This document shows, piece after piece, positions 15,001 through 25,043 of a stretch of 64,000 bases of DNA. Source of the stretch: Mermis nigrescens (lineage: Eukaryota > Nematoda > Enoplea > Mermithida > Mermithidae); the NCBI GenBank assembly GCA_036768485.1, contig JAVLUZ010000340.1, positions 3,841,886 to 3,905,885 on the forward strand. Reading direction: 5' to 3'. Made by a program: the position numbers and the translations under genes. The notes below the pieces were generated by a model. That model saw only the letters and a list, made by a program, of their open reading frames with translations. It was not told where the DNA came from and ran no database searches. Positions within the stretch are counted from its first letter, which is position 1, and each line of letters opens with the position of its first letter.

Positions 15001-18000
15001 TCTAATAAGTCATAGATATGGGAAAGTAGGTCTAGTCCCAGAGTTGATATTTTTAGCGCGTTTTTTCGAGCGATTTTCACTATTTTTCAATCGAGACCCA
15101 CAAAATTGGTTTCCGCCCACGCAGACATGAGTGTATAAAATCCGAAAAGAAACTCCAAGAAGTCCGTTTCTGCATTAGGTTGCGCGTTTTATATAACGAT
15201 TTTCGGGGCTCTTAGTAACACAATTTTGTATAATGCGTGCTGAACTGACCCACGTTTTCCTTGAGCCAGTCAGTTTGAGGCAGAGCAAAAATTTTTTAGG
15301 AGAGAAGACTTTACGAGTCTGTAGTCAAACTGTTTGGATTCATTTTGAGAGTGCCACAAAATTTTGACATTGATTTATCTTAAAAAAATCCTAGCAAAAT
15401 TTGACAGCTTTAGGGTGCAACGACTTAGGTTGTTTCTGCACGAGTTATAGCCGTTCCTCAGGCAAAACATAGGGTACAAAAACGTAGGACAGCATCATTT
15501 CCTAAATGAGGCACTCTGAAGAATATAAATGTGGGATGTTTTTCCCATCAAAGCAAAATAAGAGTGAACTTGCTGCAATGCTACAGTAGGTTTACCTAAA
15601 TACCTCAGTAATAAAACACACACGGTGCGCATAATCTATGCACATTACTTGTATATACCTACTACCTTACAGACGCTCGCAAAGCAACGCTTCACCTGCC
15701 TATTTAATTATTCGCACAGACTCCTGCTGCGCGTCCAGAATCGCCAGTTCTTATTCGTCCACACAATCGGCTATGGTTAATTCTCACTAAAGGCGAGGCC
15801 GCTAGTTGAAAAAAACGGTTGAATAAAGGGTCAGTTAGGGTTTCACATGGACCCGAAAACAGCCGTCTTTTCATCGGTTGTTTTTTTCATCAGTTGAAAA
15901 AGAGGGACGTCTAGTTGTGTCCCCAACTGTAGGTACCTATAAGTCTATTCATTTATCAAGAGCTTTCAGTAAATGTTTTCGGAGGTTACAGTCAAGCCCT
16001 TATTTCTTATTTACTGTAGGTCGCTAGATCTGACTATAGCTGCAAAGTAGAGAGGTTTGGTTTTTCGACAACATTTTAGCGGCATATATTCGCTTCATCC
16101 AGCAGATCAATTAACTTACAGATATCAACCTATCTAGGTTGACACTTTAAACACAATGACTAAGATGTAAACGCCGCGCGCAACTCATAGCTCAGTGGTA
16201 ATACCTCTGGTTGTAGTCGATGCAACCCGGGTTCGATACCAGCTGATGGCTTTTGTTTAGCGCACTTGTATGTCCCCCAGACTGATTAAGTGCCTTAATT
16301 AAGTTTATAGGGCGATTAATGCATTATAAATTGATGAAATCTAGTACTCGCCCTCACTGGGCTGCGAGATTACAGTAGTTATCTTGTTTCGCTTACTGTA
16401 GCTTTAAATAATTGACTAAAAGCTCTCGAATAAATGAAACAGACTATAACGTTGATATAATACCGGTCAGCTGGTGTCGAACCAGCCAATCTATATCAGC
16501 ACTGACTCCACACAGCACAGTTCTACCGGTTCTTACTTGAGGACGGTTCTTCCTTAAATGTCATTTGTACTGCAATATCTGAGTATCAGCTGCTGAGACA
16601 GCTGTCATCCCTAACAACCGCAAGCTTATCGAAACAGACTATAATACACCTACATACTTGTTACCATTCCTGCTTCGATCTATTTAATAAGAAAACCTTC
16701 GAAATTCAAATTTATGTACACTTTACACATGACTACCGGAGCGATCGGCGCTTCACAGAAGCGTAACGAGCAAATCATCAATACATACGAAATCAATACT
16801 CAAAAGTGACAAAATAAGTCAACATAAATGTGCGCGGCGAAGTTAAGACCCAAGAGACGAGAATCTACACATTAAACCATTGAACTTTTTCTTTTTCTGC
16901 AATTTTTATGCGGAAGAACCACAAATATGGAGAATAACGTGTTATCCCAGTCATCCATTTGCATGACAGAAAATTTTTTGGTGCATTACGCCCCTGAGTT
17001 CGGTCACTGACCATCACACTGAGCTATCTAGGAGGCGGTTTGCAGCCCGAAAATTAGTCAGATCCCCCAAATCGACAAACCCTCCATAATTGAATTTTTG
17101 GCATGTTTTTATGCGATTTTCTGAACGTCTGCCCCATCCAGACCTTTCAACCAGAGGTCGCCTCCACGTATGGTCCATCACAGTATCATTCAATATTCTC
17201 TTCAAATAATTATCAATGATCGGCAGCATCTTCACAAAAACGTCCGAAAGATTTCGCTTTCTGAATCGTAATAGAACGCGGGTTTGAAGACACTGATTGC
17301 GCACTTCAGACTTTCAATGTCGAATTTCCTAAAAAAGATATACATCTCTACATGGATACAGAAGGTCATGTTCTGACGGTGGGTGTAATCCCAAAATCCA
17401 GGAACAGATGCCTTCTAAAATTAATGATCGCGGTTTTCTTAAGCCTAATCATATAAGCGAATTGCCAAATAATTTACAAAACATTTTCACGTAGTGACCG
17501 CATTTTTTGCACTTTTAGCCCATCTTAACTGATACTTTTAGCGATAAAAAGTATATACATTGTCGAATCCAACGAGATTACGATTATTTCATATCATTAT
17601 GACAATTTTGAATCCTCCTTTTGGTTTACACGGGACAAAAATTATAAATCGGCAGGGGGCGTTAAAAAACTTTCACTTTATCATATTGAATTAGCCCTCA
17701 AAAGAAATGATGCAGAAATGTTACGTATACATACAATGTATAGCAAAGGACAATATATAATGTGGATTTAGATATATACAAGCGTTTTATTTTTGAAAGG
17801 TAAGTAAGAATAATTAATTAGGCACGGGCTAAAATCACAGCATTTTTCGGCTTTCTCAACTAAGCTTACAAAATGATGTTACTCCTATAGACGTTAGCAT
17901 AAAATACGCATGTACGCACATATGCATATTTTAGGAAACTATAACACTAGGAGCGGTTTCGATTCCCAGTAGCACAAATGTTTCTAGCTAATCTTGATCT

Positions 18001-21000
18001 ACCTAACCCAATATTATCACATTCATTTTCACTACCCGACTCAAATAAATTCAATTTAGTATCAGTCCGAATTTTTGCTTATTTTAATCGGGCATTTATA
18101 AATTACCTTAAAATTATGAGTAGTCTTATATAATACCAGGTGTCAAATAATCTTATGCACCTTGCAGCCGTAACGGTAAATATTTGTTGTGACATTACTT
18201 CATTTTAATAAGAATTTAATTTGGAATCGAACAGCACATAACTAATATTTTGTACATCTATTATTTTCACTGAAAACGGCCTTAAAACGACTTGCATTAA
18301 CATCGAAAATTCGCGAATAAATCTTTATTGTTTTCGAGCTTTTCAATACCAGTTTTGAATTATTCAATTGGATTTTTCTGAAAATCAATCAGAAACATCA
18401 ATCAACATAGCTTAAATATTTTCAAGCCAGATAAATTAGGTATTCGGATTGTCTGGGCGATAAACTTATAAGAAAGCACGAAATGCACAAAATCTCTTTC
18501 AGAACAATTTTCCAACCGATCAGTCAATCACAGTCGATCTCAAACATGTTTGTGGCCTTCCATTGCATAAAATAACATGAAAAGCTTTCAAAGTCCTCTT
18601 CAATTTGGTAATAACAGATATTTCAACAGGAAAAGATCTTGCTGCGCGGATCCAGAATGTGTCAGGCGACCTGAGATCAGCTCTTTCTGTTCGTCATTGC
18701 AGCAACTAGGACATTTGACTTTCCAACGGCAAAGTTCTGGGTGCTTTCCACCAATAGCATAAATCATTTTTAGCAGTCTAGTTCCCAATGTCAGATACCC
18801 ACATTTTTACTTTCATTAAGCTTTTTGAGCAACCTAACGCGTATTACAGAAGTCAGATACTGAATGACGTTCCTGTTTGCATGCGACGTCAATCATATGC
18901 ATTTTTGTTCTCACAAGTTCCACCATAATTATTTCCACTAATTTAGCCTACGAAACAATACTAAATAGTTCCAGAATTGAAGAAGCTTTCTGATAGTATC
19001 TATAACACAANNNNNNNNNNNNNNNNNTTTAAAAACGTGAATTGAAAATGATTGAAATTGAAAATGAGTGAAATTGAAGATTGAAATTAAATATCGAAAA
19101 TAATAGATGATATTGAACGGCGGCAAGATTGAAAATACTTACTAAGTTTCGACGTGCTCGTGTAGTACTTGCATGTGGCTGTAACGTTTCAGAAGTTCCG
19201 AATTCAAAATACCAGAATTTATTCTTCATCCTGCTATTAAGCGCTCAGGATATTTTTCGCGCATCTGGTGAAATCGGTGAGCGATTGAAGCATCTGAACA
19301 ATCGCTTGTCATGAATTTAATAACGTGCAATCAAAGGCAGACCTAAAGTGACAATCGGATTTCGAGAACGAACGTTTAAATTACCTGGAATGCTATAAAT
19401 GGAAGAAACAATTTCCTGTAGCTGCTTGAATATTGAGTATTGAATATTAAATGTAAAAATATAACTAGTAAACCTTCATATTCATGGGCGGATTTAAGGA
19501 AGCAGAAGGGTGCATATTGGTCCAAATTAATTGGCGAGATGAAAAAATGGATTTTATATGTATTTGAAATGATTTTTTTGCCATCAGTGGCCATAATTTC
19601 TCAAATTTTCCAGCGCTTCGCGCCGGATGATGTTTATTAATGTCATTCGGTGGCGACTTAGAAGCCATATTTTTGCTCAGGAATAGGTTTTGTAAGAGGA
19701 TTTCAAGAGAGCATAGTTTTCTTCTATTTTTCAAGCATAACTTTTTGAAAAATTTTCAATGTTCCGCATGAAATGCTACAAATACACAGGATCGAACAGT
19801 AATTCGAGCTTTTGAACATTCTTCCATTTTTAATTTCACAAATTTTCCGGCGCTTAGCACAAAACACGCTAATCAAAAATTTGAAGTAATTTTTTTTCGG
19901 ACAAAAATTTTTGAAAATTTCATAATTTTCCGGAAAAACGTTCCGCTGAAAGCGATTTTAAAAGTAGACAACACAAAAACGCCAAAAAACGCTACTTCGC
20001 ACGTGAAGAAAAAATTTTTTTGGACTTAATTTTGAATGTTTTTAGGGAAAGTTGGTAGCCGCCCCTCCTTCCTCTTAAAGAAAATCATAGAACCGCCATT
20101 CTCATATTTATATCAATATAAATAAATGAATATTGAACAGTTATTGAATATTGTATACAATTTCGGCATTTATTGCATTAACATATAACACTTTGACAAT
20201 TTGCTAGAAATGATAAAATTCTGATTTAGAGTAGCGGACAACTGACCTAGAGTGAAAGGAGATTAAGAAAAAATTACCACTCCGATGGAAAATAATTATT
20301 CATGATATTCGCAGGTACAGGGTCGCCTTTCTCTTCCATGCTTGTGCATGTAAAATTCAATTGCCACCTGTCTAACATCGCGACAGTCGCTGTTTCGATT
20401 TTGTACAGGAGTTTGACTAAATTATCGTTTTGATACCCTGGAAAGAATCGACGGATGTGAGAGAAAACGAAATTTTCTTACGCTATTTATACCTACCGCC
20501 ACCCCATCTCAAGCATCGAGCTAAATCATTTCCGTGCCAGAGGAAGGACGCATACCCAAGGCCTGCTTTCTGGCGATTCATAGTCAATTTTGTCTGAAAT
20601 ATTAAAGAGCTCAAGTCGCGGACAAAAGAAGATGAGGGTGTGCAAGAATATAAATGAAAATGTATTAAAAATAAAAATATTTTGCCGAGTGAAAAACTTC
20701 TGCCGCGTTTGACAATTGCGTATTTTTCGTTCTTAGATGCACCAATATTCAGTTCAATCATAACGTCGTATACGTTAGGTGAGCGGAAAGTTCCACATCT
20801 TACCTTCACATTCCACACTTTTAAAAGGTCATTTTACAAACTTATTTAAAATGAAACAAACGCAATATCCACCCATAGCATCGAGCAGCCAACCAACTGT
20901 GCCATCACCGCCCAGCAAAGGACGTTAAGGTTCGCAACTTTTAGAGATACATCTGTAACCTGGAATGCATTCGATAAAGCTGAGGAAACATTGACACATT

Positions 21001-24000
21001 AAAAAATCTCAATCTTACCCTTCCAGTGGACTAGCTAATTCAAGATTGAAAACTTGACGGGGATTCAGTATGCCTTGAAATTTCCTGTACAACCTTAAGA
21101 GTCATAAATGACCGACTGAAACATAATGCTAAGTATAATACAAAACTAGCGAAGAAAAATGCTCCGATGGAGCAAAAAAGATAATTATACTTAGAATTGT
21201 AGATTATTAAGGATGTAAAAGGAGGGGACTAGAAAAAACCTACCTAAAAAAGTCGCAAAATCTGCTAAAAATCACACTTTCTCTAAGCAACGCAAAAATC
21301 GAAGTATATTTTGCAGCCAATACATTAAAACAAATATTTAACCATTAAAATGATTGAAAAAGCAGCACGTTTATAGATTTCGTTTATACCTCTTATCTAA
21401 AACTTTGCAAATTATCTGAGACTTTTTGAGGGCCACACAATATACTTCGATTTTTTGCGTTGCTCAGAAAGATGTGATTTTAGCAGATTTTGCGACTTTG
21501 AGTAGCTTTTCTAGTCATCATAATAATCCACAATTCCAAGTATATTCATCTTTTTTGTTCCATCGGAGCATTTCTCTTTGCTAGTACCCCATATTTAGCA
21601 TGATTTGAGTACATCAGTCAGTAAACACATACAGTAACATGCCACAATAATGACAGCAGTCCAAGAACGCGGAGAAAACAATATTGTTCTTAACATCGGC
21701 ATTATCCTTTTTAAACTAGACAACCTTACATTATTTAAACATATCAAAGTTTTTCAGCATAAACTTTACGCAAATATCAAGTGTAAGGAACACTAACGCA
21801 CGAATTTGGAAGTAAAATAAATTTGTGGTATAAACTACATATTAACAACAAATGAATAGTGCAAACTTTACACAACTATTAGGTGTAGAGAAAATTAACA
21901 GTCAGATTCCAAATTCTGATTTTACGTAGAACATTTTGAAAAAATTAAGCTTCCGCGAGCTCTAGAACTAAAGTTAATATGCAGTGCAAACTTTACACAA
22001 CCACAGAGTGTAAAGAAGATTTTAGTCGGATTCGTAACCATACATGCACAGCATGGGAATTCTGAGGGGGGGCTGAAAAACTAAAGTGCCTTTTTTGGGC
22101 CCAAAATGGCCGGTACGCGTTAAAAAATATCGTTTTGGCGTTTCTGACGATATATCTTCTAGAGCATAAAATCATGAAAAAATTTCCGAAAGTCGAATAA
22201 ATTGACCAATATATCGCTTAAAACATGAATATATGGCATGACACCTAAAATTTGGCGATTTTGAGCAAATAGATGGCCAAAAACCCTTAAAAAGACGCTT
22301 TTTCTACCAATTTTCAGGTAAGTTTGGACACTTTTGAAAAATCATAAATTCTGGGGGAGGGGTGAAAAATTTATTGCGGGAGTGAAAAATGATTCTGCGA
22401 GGGAGTGAAACCCCCAACTGAATATATTCGAAGTGTAAAAAATTGACCAAACATTTAATGTATATGCTGGGGTTTCTAGAAAATCGCTTGATAACATCAA
22501 TTACACTATTGCGCAAAATTAAGTATAACTGCCCATCATTCTCCCGATATGCTAGGTGGAATGCATAATTTTTACGTATATTGCGATATAGTTGAGCCTC
22601 AAATCGTTGGAAACGTTTTTGCACCCCTCTTGCAAGTCGTAAATATTGAAGGGAAAGTACATGGACATTGTAAATCATTCATATATTGCAGTATATACCT
22701 GTGCTGAAAAATCCTTCAATACAATTAAAATTAACGTAAAAACGGATCAAAGTCAACCAGTCTTTTAAATTTGGCAAAACCATTGTTAAATTGCATTTTA
22801 AAATAACAAATTAATAGATTTACAATAACTGTGTAGGGGATACACACAACTGCGTTGCAAGAGCGGACCCCTGCCTCAGAATTGTCACTCAAGTGTGTAC
22901 AGGAAATACACACAACTGTGATGTGTTGCAAGAGCAGACCCCTGCTTCAGATTTGTTAATTTTAAACACCAAAACATGTGATGTATGCCCTCAGAATAAT
23001 TCTTATCACTGCAGATAACATGTCAACACGTCAACACGTCAAGCGTGTTTAAGCGTGTTGCGTCATTCAACGGCGGCGGCTCCCAGGGGCTCCCAGGCAG
23101 CTCCCCGGCTGCTCCCATAACACGTCAAGTGTGTTTTATTCATTTTGTTACTACTAATGCGTTTAGAACGACGTCACGATGCGTTTTTCCACGTATTGCC
23201 TATCTTATAACGACGGGCATATGTCAGAGAGGATGGGGACGCAGGCTCCTCCCCAAGGCCCCTTCCACCAAGACTGCGCTCTCCTGAGGGCACACCTAGA
23301 TCACTCAGATCACAGTGCGTATTGAACGTCACAATGCTCACAGTTGACCATCAGTGTGGCCTGCCCATCATTCTGCCATGGGCTATGCTATAACGTTGTC
23401 CCCAGGCTAACAGGTATAACTACTCTTTTAATCCCATTGTGAAAAAATTGCTTCTGCTAGTCAACAAAATATGCTGACAACCGTATCATAAAAAAGCCAC
23501 AAGTATATTAAATTCCAAACAGGCTGCGCGGACATAAAGAGAGCCGCCGGTTGCAAAAAAATGCTCCGTCAATGCGCTTATTATTAGCGAATGTACGCGA
23601 TATTACCGGCTTCTAAAAGTGCTTTGCCAATGCTGCGTCACAAGCTGCTTAGCCAATAGCGCGATATTACGATTTGCTTCGACGCAGCGTCCGCATTGAG
23701 TCTGCTTATTATAAAATGTTTCAGCGCCCAACAAGCTGGAAAAAAGTGGCACCCCCGTGTACAGAAGATAGGCGGACTGTCCCCACAGTTATAACATAGC
23801 GGTACCCCGAAATACGTGCGCGACCCCCCTTCCATACTACTGATGCATTTTTGATTTATTTCTCAATTTTATAGTTAATCTCGAAATAAAAAGCCTAAAT
23901 CGGATGACGGATAATGTTTTTTTATTCTGTAAGATCTTATAAATGTAATTCGATATGTTAACTCTGAACAAACAGAATGCATAAAATTAATTGAAGGATC

Positions 24001-25043
24001 AGCTTCGAGATTCGATGCTGTAATTGCAGTTCTTGGTGCACTGACCTAAAATCATATATAAATATTTTTTATTAAATCACAATTTTAGGGAATTTCCTGA
24101 AAATCAAGTTTGTGGGGAAGGTAAATCCGGAAATGGAAAATGGAAATTGAAAATGGAAAAATGAGTAAAAGCAGGAAAATGGAAAATGGAAAATGGAAAA
24201 GTGGGTAAAAGTCGGAAATGGAAAATGGCAAATGGAAAATTTTCCCATTTCCTTTATTTTCAACGGAAATGGTTAATTTTCAAAATTTTCGGTCGTAGAT
24301 GTCGAAATCCTGTCGATTCTAACCGAATTTCCTAATTTTTGAAGAAATTCCAAAAGCGCAACTAAAAATGGAAAAAATTCAACAAAAATGGAATGAACCA
24401 TCTTTAGGTTTTATGTTTTTGTAGACTTTTCCATGTTTGGTTACGCTTTCGAAAATTTTTTAAAAATAGTGAAATTTGGTGAGAAACCATTTTCCATTTC
24501 GGGTTTTACCCTATTTTTCCATTTTCCGGCGATTTTCCATCTGCGACGAAATCGTTGTAGTCAAATGATTTTTTCCGAAACTTCTGTTTTTATGCTCTAG
24601 AGCGATAGCGTATCGTCAGAAACACACGATATTTTCGACCCCTGTCTGCCAGTTTCAGGCCCGAGCGTACTGTGAAATTTCACTTCCTCCAGAATTTCCA
24701 TATTGGGCATGTCTGGTGGTACTACCTACACATGTAAATGCTGTTTTAGAGTATGGGCTGCTGCAGCATTCATGCTATAACATTCCACTATATTGCACCC
24801 AATCAGATGTACGCTATGGAGTATTTAATTTACCACTTGAGGCCGTTCGGGCACAATGTGAGATTCGTTGATTCTGATTTTCGACCGATTAAATTATTTA
24901 ACGCTGAAACTGAGCAAGCGCTCATCGGTTATGTGACCAAAATTGTGATCAGCGACAAAGGAGCTGATGACGTTTTGCTTAAATATATCACATCCACATT
25001 ATCTAATTCGATCAACTTCGATAACAAAACGACTATTGATTGA
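1..25043 (+). CDS. C2H2 zinc-finger protein gene, 11 exons visible, 5' end outside window
   Basis: Exons read by me: <1-147 (or 143), 1411-1460, 1812-1927, 3452-3543, 4708-4825, 5068-5124, 8056-8158, 9419-9484, 9576-9636, 10475-10619 and 24807-25043 (TGA stop). Phases agree at every junction and the join gives about 396 codons. Borders are GT/AG; the donor at 10620 (gttatt) is weak. The first part is charged and helical (near MEKRRAEVLKSVLQYRLLDC). Finger 1 is C-x4-C-x12-H-x4-H at about residues 147-170 (exon 4708-4825). Finger 2 is C-x2-C-x12-H-x3-H at about residues 203-223 (exon 8056-8158). The C-terminal 150 residues, including LRSNLIDYADTFVEVLMPYV and the last exon, are helical and match no family I know. 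Two isolated fingers suggest nucleic-acid or protein binding, probably nuclear, but this is inference. The 14 kb intron before the last exon holds a nested antisense kinase fragment and many transposons. Confidence 0.72.
155..491. mobile_element. hAT-like MITE, family R3, abutting a splice donor
   Basis: The ends are inverted: CAGGGTCGTATC on the left and GATACGGGCCTG on the right. Flanking 8-mers cgtatgat (147-154) and cgtataag (492-499) agree at 6 of 8 positions, as expected for an aged hAT-type TSD. The body carries the recurrent GC hairpin at 281-293. It begins 7-11 bp after the first visible exon of the zinc-finger gene. Confidence 0.6.
655..846. mobile_element. hAT-like MITE, family R2
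   Basis: Starts CAGTGGCGGATCC and ends CCGCCCCTG. The direct repeat cctat (650-654, 847-851) flanks it, so only five bases of a possible TSD are clear. The 3' part has a run of C. Same family as 19483-20100, 29960-30557 and 54972-55175. Confidence 0.65.
1950..2241. mobile_element. hAT-like MITE, family R3
   Basis: Begins AGGGCCGTATTTAGGGG and ends CCTGGATACTGACCTG. It is bounded by a perfect 8-bp TSD, atagaagt (1942-1949 and 2242-2249). It sits 22 bp after the exon that ends at 1927. The GC hairpin motif lies at 2073-2086. Confidence 0.8.
2311..2469. mobile_element. hAT-like MITE, family R5
   Basis: Left end CAGGCACGTAGCTGGCC, right end ATGTACCTG, with a perfect 8-bp TSD cgtttaga (2303-2310 and 2470-2477). 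The 159-bp element is non-coding. A sister copy is at 57448-57618. Confidence 0.82.
2478..3451. other. Intron sequence, no gene seen
   Basis: AT-rich intron of the zinc-finger gene. It holds degraded repeat sequence similar to the families around it and one GC hairpin motif (2991-3004). The polypyrimidine tract and acceptor for the next exon end at 3451. Confidence 0.5.
3544..4707. other. Intron with old repeat and TG microsatellite
   Basis: Contains a degraded non-autonomous repeat (about 3780-4240), a (TG)n tract at about 4012-4036 followed directly by a GC hairpin motif (4036-4048), and a poly-C run near 4165. No exon was found. Confidence 0.45.
5125..8055. other. Intron, mostly featureless; one small TIR element
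   Basis: Phase 0 runs directly from the exon ending at 5124 to the exon starting at 8056, so no missing exon is required. A palindromic stretch lies near 5627-5673, a GC hairpin motif at 6097-6109, a MITE at 6290-6540, and a lone mariner-like end (CAGGGTGGCCCATAA) near 7415. Confidence 0.45.
6290..6540. mobile_element. Small TIR element, TAGTCTGTT family
   Basis: The left end TAGTCTGTTACATTTC is the inverted partner of the right end GGAACGGAACAGATTA, followed further in by CAAATGG/CCATTTG. It is flanked by TA on both sides, the Tc1/mariner target. Related element at 36089-36247 and single ends near 16440, 16636 and 54835. Confidence 0.6.
9669..9917. mobile_element. hAT-like MITE, family R1
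   Basis: Starts CATACATAGGCAGCACC and ends CACGCCGATGTGTG. The flanking 8-mers gacgtaac (9661-9668) and gacgttac (9918-9925) differ at one base. It sits 32 bp after the exon ending at 9636. A truncated second copy begins near 9963. Confidence 0.75.
10620..12282. other. Start of 14 kb intron, no gene seen
   Basis: AT-rich, no coding signature and no well-bounded repeat that I can delimit. The exon that precedes it ends in phase 0 and matches the phase of the terminal exon at 24807. Confidence 0.4.
12283..13152. mobile_element. R5-family element split by a later insertion
   Basis: Sequence at 12297-12406 and 13139-13152 together resembles the R5 copy at 57448-57618: a gcgaaata/tgtgctattt stretch, the gtcccccc motif, then ggatggcc|agc ... 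cctg. The left end is diverged and approximate. It is interrupted after ggatggcc by the element at 12407-13130. Confidence 0.5.
12407..13130. mobile_element. Long-TIR element inserted in R5 copy
   Basis: Inverted ends of about 140 bp, GGCATAACTATACAAAG on the left and CTTGTATAGTTTTGGC on the right, followed inward by matching GAGGGACCC and ACTTTCTACAC blocks. An 8-bp duplication ggatggcc flanks it (12399-12406, 13131-13138); intact R5 copies have this octamer once. No coding sequence. Confidence 0.75.
13177..15929. mobile_element. Tc1/mariner-type element without recognisable transposase
   Basis: Both ends read CAGTTGGGGACACAACTA inward and are flanked by TA (13175-13176 and 15930-15931), the Tc1/mariner target duplication. 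Subterminal blocks with ggttgttttttt also match in inverse orientation. The 2.7 kb interior has no frame that I recognise as a DDE transposase, so it is non-autonomous or carries other repeats. Confidence 0.7.
16181..16250 (+). tRNA. tRNA-like sequence or SINE head (probably not functional)
   Basis: An A-box-like TAGCTCAGTGGT (16188-16199) and a B-box-like GGGTTCGATACC (16229-16240) have tRNA-like spacing. The acceptor and T stems do not pair well, so this is likely a pseudo-tRNA or the head of a tRNA-derived SINE. Confidence 0.35.
16457..16530 (-). tRNA. Second tRNA-like sequence, opposite strand (probably not functional)
   Basis: On the - strand, GGTAGAACTGTGCTG resembles an A box and GGTTCGACACC a B box. 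Both ends carry accggt. It shares the B-box flank ACCAGCTGA with the copy at 16181-16250. Low support as a real tRNA. Confidence 0.25.
17014..17328 (-). CDS. Possible coding exon, unrecognised, with a frame break
   Basis: On the - strand a good acceptor (cttttttag) ends at 17329. From 17328 one frame reads KFDIESLKCAISVF and onward for 31 codons, then stops. After a T5 run (17236-17240) the reading continues in another frame, KMLPIIDNYLKRILNDTVMD. Both halves look protein-like. No family recognised; the downstream end is uncertain and may run into repeat. It could belong to the kinase gene or to an unrelated one. Confidence 0.3.
17329..19010. other. Intron sequence, no gene recognised
   Basis: AT-rich sequence between the candidate exon and the assembly gap. 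Open frames on both strands around 18577-18788 overlap and match nothing I know; I do not call them genes. Confidence 0.35.
19011..19027. other. Assembly gap (17 N)
   Basis: Seventeen N in a row. It lies 116 bp below the lowest kinase exon found, so downstream kinase sequence may be mis-assembled or lost here. Confidence 0.99.
19143..21084 (-). CDS. Diacylglycerol kinase catalytic domain, partial, frame-broken
   Basis: Five - strand exons, in reading order: 21084-21019 (LNPRQVFNL), 20959-20873 (GGDGTVGWLLDAM), 20593-20497 (GNDLARCLRWGG), 20437-20278 (MLDRWQLN, DPVPANIMNNYF) and 19293-19143 (MKNKFWYFEFGTSET). This is the order in diacylglycerol kinases, which phosphorylate diacylglycerol to phosphatidic acid at membranes. 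GGDGT is the glycine-rich nucleotide-binding motif. The wording is closest to type I kinases. Upstream EF-hand/C1 exons, the NPKSGG exon and the C-terminal accessory domain were not found. About nine frame breaks occur, nearly all as if one base were missing: near 20943, 20907, 20532-20539 (two), 20289-20292, the donor at 20277, 19239, 19183 and 19165. Substitutions in the motifs are few. Either the consensus sequence is poor beside the gap or this is a recent pseudogene. The exons lie antisense in an intron of the zinc-finger gene. Confidence 0.85.
19483..20100. mobile_element. hAT-like MITE, family R2, in a kinase intron
   Basis: Starts CATGGGCGGATTTAAGG, a variant of the R2 end, and ends GAACCGCCATT. 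The flanks ttcatatt (19475-19482) and ctcatatt (20101-20108) agree at 7 of 8 positions. It contains GC hairpin motifs at 19611-19625 and 19848-19860. Confidence 0.6.
21146..21584. mobile_element. Long-TIR MITE (ACTAGC...GCTAG family)
   Basis: The arms are about 150 bp each: CTAGCGAAGAAAAATGCTCC on the left and its inverse GGAGCATTTCTCTTTGCTAG on the right, followed inward by matching tatactt and agcagattttgcgac blocks. No clear TSD. A single-arm copy lies at 35523-35705. Confidence 0.7.
21585..24806. other. Rest of the 14 kb intron, repeats only
   Basis: Holds R1-like degraded sequence near 22030-22440, a short region of tandem cacgtcaa/cgtgttt words near 23021-23055, a GC-rich patch at 23070-23120 and a purine-rich tract at 24127-24245. 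I searched for further kinase exons on the - strand and recognised none. Confidence 0.4.
24127..24245. repeat. Purine-rich GGAAAATGGAAA tandem tract
   Basis: Repeats of a ggaaaatgg-like word interrupted by atgagtaaaagc. An inverse, pyrimidine-rich counterpart (ccattttcc words) occurs near 24485-24540, so the region can form a loose hairpin. Confidence 0.6.

Noticed and set aside
17020..17090. Possible tRNA on the - strand (tagatagctcagtg)
   Set aside because: An A-box-like word without a convincing B box or acceptor stem.
20483..20818. Single 111-codon - strand frame
   Set aside because: It runs through an intron of the kinase gene; only the part around GNDLARCLRWGG is coding.
22304..22678. 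124-codon - strand frame
   Set aside because: It overlaps R1-like repeat sequence and has no recognisable motif.
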